Below, piece after piece: positions 7,225-10,302 of a stretch of 10,302 nt of DNA. The notes beneath the pieces were generated by a model that did no database searches, was not told where the DNA came from, and was given only the letters and a program-made list of their open reading frames with translations. The position numbers and the translations under genes were made by a program. This stretch comes from XYA12-FULL-58-9 sp001798605 (lineage in GTDB: Bacteria > Myxococcota > XYA12-FULL-58-9), in NCBI GenBank assembly GCA_036736205.1, contig DAINMX010000229.1, positions 1 to 10,302 on the forward strand. Direction: 5' to 3'. Every line of letters starts with the position of its first letter. Within the stretch, counting starts at the first letter, position 1.

Positions 7225-7419
7225 TCACTCACTCATTCCGTGTACGAGCAGACCCGTTTCCTTCTCGTGGAGCTTTTCCACCAAAGGAGCGTAGCGACGC
7301 TTGTGCGAATTGCTCGTCGGCCGCCCAAAGAACTTGAAGCAACCTAGAAACCCCAACTCAAATGGGTTGTACGGCTTGCGCCTGCAATCCCTTTTGCCCC
7401 TGCACAGTCTCAAACTCAA
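7225..7419 (-). CDS. Doubtful small open frame between csp and the Zn-ribbon gene
   Basis: An open frame of up to 64 codons, with a weak TTG as its first possible start, overlaps the 3' end of the cold-shock gene in another frame. It continues through the gap and stops nine bases before the Zn-ribbon ATG, its TGA merging with that gene's Shine-Dalgarno. The unique part reads FFGRPTSNSHKRRYAPLVEKLHEKETGLLVHGMSE, soluble and charged, with unremarkable codon use. I recognise no family and see no good ribosome site. It could be a coupled leader peptide, a gene remnant or chance. Confidence 0.2.
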   Translation of the reverse strand: MSLRLCRGKRDCRRKPYNPFELGFLGCFKFFGRPTSNSHKRRYAPLVEKLHEKETGLLVHGMSE

Positions 7420-7567
7420 CCTTCTGACCTTCTACCAGGGTCTTGAAACCCTCGGAGACGATGGCAGAAAAATGAACAAACACGTCCTCGCCACCATCGG
7501 AAGGCGTGATGAAACCAAACCCTTTGCTTTCGTTGAACCACTTGACGATTCCATCTTGTCTACTCAT
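7358..7567 (-). CDS. CspA-family cold-shock protein
   Basis: The 69-residue product is a complete single cold-shock domain, the normal length for CspA-type RNA chaperones. It shows GIVKWFNESKGFGFI at residues 6-20 (RNP1 KGFGFI at 15-20) and DVFVHFSAI with RNP2 VFVHF at 29-33. These aromatic residues stack on single-stranded RNA or DNA bases. Such proteins melt RNA secondary structure in the cytoplasm. The ATG at 7567 is preceded by AAAGG about ten bases upstream. The leader has a hairpin just before that site, so RNA-structure control is possible. Whether it is cold-induced or constitutive cannot be told from sequence. Confidence 0.95.
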   Translation of the reverse strand: MSRQDGIVKWFNESKGFGFITPSDGGEDVFVHFSAIVSEGFKTLVEGQKVEFETVQGQKGLQAQAVQPI

Positions 7568-7584
7568 AGCTGTGACCTTTCATC

Positions 7585-7600
7585 GCTCTTACACAAGAGC
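7585..7600 (-). promoter_or_regulatory. Hairpin in the 5' leader of the cold-shock gene
   Basis: GCTCTT (7585-7590), a 4-base loop and AAGAGC (7595-7600) form a perfect 6-bp stem with a tetraloop. In the csp mRNA it would sit 17 bases before the start codon, just upstream of the AAAGG ribosome site. Structured leaders that change ribosome access with temperature are known for cspA-type mRNAs; that this hairpin does so is inference. Confidence 0.5.
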
Positions 7601-7649
7601 TCTCTCCCGACCCCCCGGTCTCACCTTAGCGCTGGGAATCGATTTAGTA

Positions 7650-7655
7650 AGTATA
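7650..7655 (-). promoter_or_regulatory. Possible -10 element of the csp promoter
   Basis: TATACT on the minus strand (7655-7650) matches 5 of 6 of the -10 consensus in a locally A+T-rich patch and would give a leader of roughly 75 bases for csp. No good -35 box lies 16-18 bp upstream, so the call is weak. Confidence 0.3.
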
Positions 7656-7679
7656 TGTAGAGATTGCTTTACGAGCGTT

Positions 7680-7721
7680 TCCGCCAGGCGGACCTTCCCC
7701 AATAACACATTTGTTAACAAA
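7680..7721. promoter_or_regulatory. Two operator-like palindromes upstream of csp
   Basis: A 13-bp inverted repeat TCCGCCAGGCGGA (7680-7692, one central base) and a perfect 12-bp palindrome TTTGTTAACAAA (7710-7721) lie 17 bp apart, upstream of the candidate csp -10. The first has too small a loop to be an RNA hairpin, so protein-binding sites are more likely than terminators. No regulator gene is adjacent. Confidence 0.45.
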
Positions 7722-7816
7722 CCGCCGCAATTTAATCAGCTGCAACAGATTTGGCAAGCACAATCGCGCTGGAAGCCAAGAATTCCAAAATCTGTAGCTA
7801 TCTTCCATGCGTTGAT

Positions 7817-8251
7817 CTAACCCGGGCTACGCATCGCCTGCCGCTCAGCAAGGAGCTCCTCGAGCAATTGTATCACCGTGAAGCTTAGATTGGTTTCCGT
7901 CGCCACCGCAAAGACGGGTCGCTCGATTCCAGTTCCGCCATATCCGTCGAGTGTGGCACCGACCTGGGCATCGGTGAGCCCTGACAACAGCATGACTCGA
8001 GGAACCTTGCCGATCGGCAAAAGCTCGCCACCGTCATCGCCCTGCAATGCATTGTCAACATTCCATGTTCCCATGGTCGTGGTACAACAAACGACCCGAT
8101 GCTCGACCAAGACAACCAGGCGCAGAAGCTGCTCAACCTTCACCGCCTCATCGCGAGAAAAACCACACAACAGTATCCCGGCCGGACCAATGAGCTCTTG
8201 GTTGGCGTTATCCAGTGCTTTGAAGCTGAAAGCGTCATTGCTTTCTGACAT
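7817..8251 (-). CDS. DUF3783-like hypothetical protein
   Basis: The product has 144 residues. The C-terminal part (about 84-138, VPRVMLLSGLTDAQVGATLDGYGG...RPVFAVATETNLSFTVIQLLEELLAER) matches what I recall of the DUF3783 pattern: a hydrophobic strand with SGL, a short helix, a second strand, then N-x-SF and an LLxELLxER helix. The N-terminal 80 residues also look like an alpha/beta unit (GPAGILLCGFSRDEAVKVEQLL...HRVVCCT), perhaps a diverged repeat of the same fold. Two cysteines (C55, C56) are adjacent. There is no signal peptide or membrane segment. The function is unknown. The ATG at 8251 has AGGAG seven bases upstream. It is divergent from the Hsp70 gene and shares its 135-bp upstream region, which hints at common regulation. 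Confidence 0.75.
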   Translation of the reverse strand: MSESNDAFSFKALDNANQELIGPAGILLCGFSRDEAVKVEQLLRLVVLVEHRVVCCTTTMGTWNVDNALQGDDGGELLPIGKVPRVMLLSGLTDAQVGATLDGYGGTGIERPVFAVATETNLSFTVIQLLEELLAERQAMRSPG

Positions 8252-8314
8252 CCCGATCTCCTACACCAGCTTTGGGTCGATCAACAGCTCAACCAGAGTT
8301 GGTCGTTCCATTGT

Positions 8315-8332
8315 GACCCGTCCACACGGGTC
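8315..8332. promoter_or_regulatory. Hairpin plus direct repeat in the divergent DUF3783/Hsp70 region
   Basis: GACCCGT (8315-8321), loop CCAC, and ACGGGTC (8326-8332) form a perfect 7-bp inverted repeat. The right arm is the start of an 8-bp tandem duplication ACGGGTCT (8326-8333 and 8334-8341), so GACCCGT could pair with either copy. It lies upstream of the Hsp70 promoter and could be an operator, or a structured leader of the leftward gene. Confidence 0.5.
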
Positions 8333-8366
8333 TACGGGTCTATCAATGACTCGTATCGCCCCCAGA

Positions 8367-8385
8367 TCTGCCATATAATTGCAGA
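8367..8385 (+). promoter_or_regulatory. Hsp70 gene -10 box TATAAT within a TCTGC/GCAGA inverted repeat
   Basis: A perfect TATAAT lies at 8374-8379, seven bases before the ATG at 8387, which would place the transcription start at or within a base or two of that ATG. It is flanked symmetrically by TCTGC (8367-8371) and GCAGA (8381-8385), an arrangement that would let a repressor cover the -10. No clear -35 box sits at 16-18 bp and no Shine-Dalgarno precedes the ATG. A leaderless mRNA is inferred. Confidence 0.55.
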
Positions 8386-8386
8386 C

Positions 8387-9976
8387 ATGTCTCTGGCACT
8401 TGGCATTGATCTCGGAACCACCAATTCCTGCGCAGCCGTCATGGAACATGACGCCCCAATGGTGGTCCCACTGCAGGGCGGCAAACTCACCCTGCCCTCC
8501 GTCGTTGCCTTCGCGGAAGACAACCAGCGCCTCGTTGGCGAGGCGGCCAAACGCCAATTTGTGAACAACGTCGCAAGAACGATTTTCGCCGCCAAGCGAC
8601 TCATCGGCCGCTCCTTCGATGATCCACAGACACGCAAGGCCATGGAGTCGATGAGTTATCGCTGCGTCAAGGGGCCCAATGGCGACGTGTGGGTGGACCT
8701 TGGCGATCGCCAGCTCGCCATCCAAGAGATCAGCGCCCATATCCTCTCCGAGATCAAGCGAGCGGCGCGCCATCACTTTGCCCAAGAGATCAACGAGGCG
8801 GTGATTACGGTGCCGGCATATTTCAATGACCGGCAGCGGCACGCCACCAAACAGGCAGCGCAAATCGCCGGCCTCGAAGTCCTGCGTATCATCAACGAAC
8901 CCACCGCCGCAGCCCTTGCCTACGGCATGCACCAGGGTGCCGAGCGATGCGTCGCTGTCTATGATCTCGGCGGTGGCACCTTTGATGTTTCAATCTTGCG
9001 CGTGGGCGGCGGTGCCGTGGAGGTCCTCGCTTCCGATGGCGACGCCTTTTTGGGCGGCCACGACTTCGACAATCGCATCTACAAGTGGCTCAGCGAGCAG
9101 ATCAAGAAGCAGCACAACGTCAATGTTCAAGAAGATCTGCGCGCTTCTCAACGCCTGCGCGAAGCTTCCGAGAACGCCAAGATCCGCCTTTCCGACGATG
9201 ACACTGCCAAGATCGGCCTGCCTTTCCTCGCGACTCTGCCGAACGGTGAGTCGATGCATTTCGAGACAAACCTCAGCCGCGGCGTCTATGAGAGCCTGAT
9301 CTCCGACCTTGTCGACCGAACTATCGTGACTTTCAAGAGCACCATCGCCGCCGCCGGTCTCACCCCCGATAAGGTCGATGAAGTCCTCCTCGTCGGTGGC
9401 ATGACCTGCACCCCTATCGTCCGCCAGTCAGTGCAGACCGTGATCGCAAGTCCGCCGGCCACTGGCGTGCACCCTGACCTGGCCGTTGCTGTAGGTGCCG
9501 CCGTCCAAGCATCCCTGCTTGACGCCGAATCAAACGCTGCAGTGCTCCTCGACGTCACCCCACACAACCTTGGCATCATGACGGTTGCCGACCTGGCCGA
9601 AACGATCATCCCCAAGAACACCAAAGTGCCGGCCTCAGTGAGGCGTCGATTCGTGACCATCAAGGATAACCAGTCGCAGGTGAAAGTGGTGGTGTTCCAG
9701 GGGGACGAGCGTCATATCGACAAGAATGAGATCCTCGGCGAATTCCGACTCGAAGGGATACGGGCCGCGCGAGCAGGCGATGTGCAAATCGATGTGACCT
9801 TCGCCATCTCCGTGGATGGCATGGTGGAGGTCACAGCCACCGATGTCGAGACCGGCCACAATCAGGTCATTCGCATCTCTGGTGCCGTGGGCATCACCGA
9901 GCAAGACCTTGAACGGATGATCGAGGACCACCAGAGTAATCTTCCCGATGATGGATTGGCCCCTTCTCCCACCTGA
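8387..9976 (+). CDS. DnaK-like Hsp70 family chaperone lacking the helical lid
   Basis: The product has 529 residues against about 640 for DnaK. The ATPase domain is complete: phosphate-1 loop GIDLGTTNSC at 6-15, INEPTAAALAYG at 169-180, phosphate-2 loop DLGGGTFDVSIL at 193-204, and adenosine loop LLVGGMTCTPIV at 334-345, where the usual R after MT is Cys. The interdomain linker AVLLDVTP at 385-392 is kept. The beta substrate-binding domain follows to about 500 (NTKVPAS, VFQGD, GEFRLEGI, DGMVEVTATDVETG). After GITEQDLERMIED, the beginning of the first lid helix, only about 15 Pro/Asp-rich residues remain, so the lid is absent. No frameshift is needed; the stop looks natural. There is no dnaJ or grpE beside it, so it is probably a secondary Hsp70 rather than the housekeeping DnaK. 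Confidence 0.92.
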   Translation: MSLALGIDLGTTNSCAAVMEHDAPMVVPLQGGKLTLPSVVAFAEDNQRLVGEAAKRQFVNNVARTIFAAKRLIGRSFDDPQTRKAMESMSYRCVKGPNGDVWVDLGDRQLAIQEISAHILSEIKRAARHHFAQEINEAVITVPAYFNDRQRHATKQAAQIAGLEVLRIINEPTAAALAYGMHQGAERCVAVYDLGGGTFDVSILRVGGGAVEVLASDGDAFLGGHDFDNRIYKWLSEQIKKQHNVNVQEDLRASQRLREASENAKIRLSDDDTAKIGLPFLATLPNGESMHFETNLSRGVYESLISDLVDRTIVTFKSTIAAAGLTPDKVDEVLLVGGMTCTPIVRQSVQTVIASPPATGVHPDLAVAVGAAVQASLLDAESNAAVLLDVTPHNLGIMTVADLAETIIPKNTKVPASVRRRFVTIKDNQSQVKVVVFQGDERHIDKNEILGEFRLEGIRAARAGDVQIDVTFAISVDGMVEVTATDVETGHNQVIRISGAVGITEQDLERMIEDHQSNLPDDGLAPSPT

Positions 9977-10011
9977 CGCTGTCACCGAGTGTAGCTTCCC
10001 GATGAACCGGT

Positions 10012-10302
10012 TTATGCCTTGCGATTGCGGTAGAGGTTCGGATCGACTGCTTGCGCCATGGCCGTGGGGTCGAGATCACGCCCCAAAAACTTGGCCACAG
10101 TGGCAGCGGTGGCGACTGGATCATTGACCGTATCGCGGTAGGCGATTTCGCAAAGCTCGATGATGGCTTTTTTGCGGCACAACAAACGTACTCGGGCGAT
10201 GTCATTGCGATAGGACTCTTTCATATCCTCGTCAAAGGTGGTGTCCATGGACCCCCGGTGGGCGATCATCTTGTTCTGCGACGTCAGAACCTCATCGAGG
10301 TC
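10012..10302 (-). CDS. Sulfotransferase family protein, C-terminal part (5' end outside the window)
   Basis: Ninety-six residues are visible and the frame stays open to the right edge. The first residues, DLDEVLTSQNKMIAHRG, match the segment (R)DLxEVxxSQxKMLxRRG of a bacterial sulfotransferase-like family. It is followed by the helix SYRNDIARVRLLC and the strand IIELCEIAYRD (like VLxVxYxDxxxDP), then DPVATAATVAKFLGRDLDPTAMAQAVDPNLYRNRKA, a typical C-terminus of that family. The catalytic PAPS-binding N-terminal loop lies beyond the window, so activity cannot be judged. The internal ATG at 10269 is not the start. It converges with the Hsp70 gene, with a 35-bp gap. Confidence 0.8.
   Translation of the reverse strand, partial: DLDEVLTSQNKMIAHRGSMDTTFDEDMKESYRNDIARVRLLCRKKAIIELCEIAYRDTVNDPVATAATVAKFLGRDLDPTAMAQAVDPNLYRNRKA

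Noticed and set aside
7680..7692. Terminator hairpin for the DUF3783-like gene
   Set aside because: The inverted repeat has a one-base centre, so it cannot form a stable hairpin, and no T tract follows on either strand.
8261..8932. 223-codon leftward open frame
   Set aside because: It is antisense to the conserved ATPase domain of the Hsp70 gene and crosses its promoter; a shadow frame.
338..10302. A defence, secretion or mobile system
   Set aside because: No nuclease, toxin, transposase, integrase or transport genes are present; all recognised genes are housekeeping, chaperone, peptidase or enzyme families.

Overview
The window is about 10.3 kb of compactly coded, moderately GC-rich bacterial DNA (my estimate is high-50s percent G+C). 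It looks chromosomal: an initiator tRNA, a ribosome-assembly GTPase, SlyX, a cold-shock protein and an Hsp70 sit among metabolic and hypothetical genes, with no integrase, transposase, phage or plasmid genes. I suggest a Gram-negative, deltaproteobacteria/Myxococcota-like organism. The clues are a lipoprotein peptidase, a Zn-ribbon protein ending in an HPKFGxG segment, a DUF3783-like protein, a lidless Hsp70 and a sulfotransferase. This placement is inference; no marker gene here settles it.

Left part (1-2539): an initiator tRNA-Met gene, cut by the left edge, reads leftward from a good sigma70-type promoter. Behind it lie two small tandem-repeat blocks (2 x 32 bp and 6 x 9 bp). Then comes a rightward gene for an M3-family (Dcp-like) zinc metallopeptidase with a lipoprotein signal. 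It converges on a leftward pair, slyX followed by a B12-binding-type radical SAM protein (4817-2604).

Middle (4818-6786): a 224-bp divergent intergenic region with small palindromes separates slyX from a rightward two-gene unit. This unit is the circularly permuted GTPase RbgA/YlqF, overlapping by 10 bp a two-lobed nitroreductase-like flavoprotein. RbgA has a non-canonical G4 motif (AKSD).

Right part (6817-10302): three leftward genes follow: a Zn-ribbon/HPKFG protein, a CspA-type cold-shock protein with a hairpin in its probable 5' leader, and a DUF3783-like protein. The last is divergent from a rightward 529-residue Hsp70 that lacks the alpha-helical lid. A perfect TATAAT only 7 bp before the Hsp70 ATG, with no Shine-Dalgarno sequence, suggests a leaderless transcript. 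The right edge cuts a leftward sulfotransferase-family gene, of which the last 96 residues are visible.

Functionally the region mixes translation and stress housekeeping (tRNA-fMet, RbgA, Csp, Hsp70), peptide turnover and enzymes of unknown substrate. I found no convincing defence or mobile system. The points most worth a second look are the leaderless lidless Hsp70 with its divergent DUF3783-like partner, the altered GTPase motif, the two-lobed nitroreductase, and the repeat expansions near and inside the peptidase gene.
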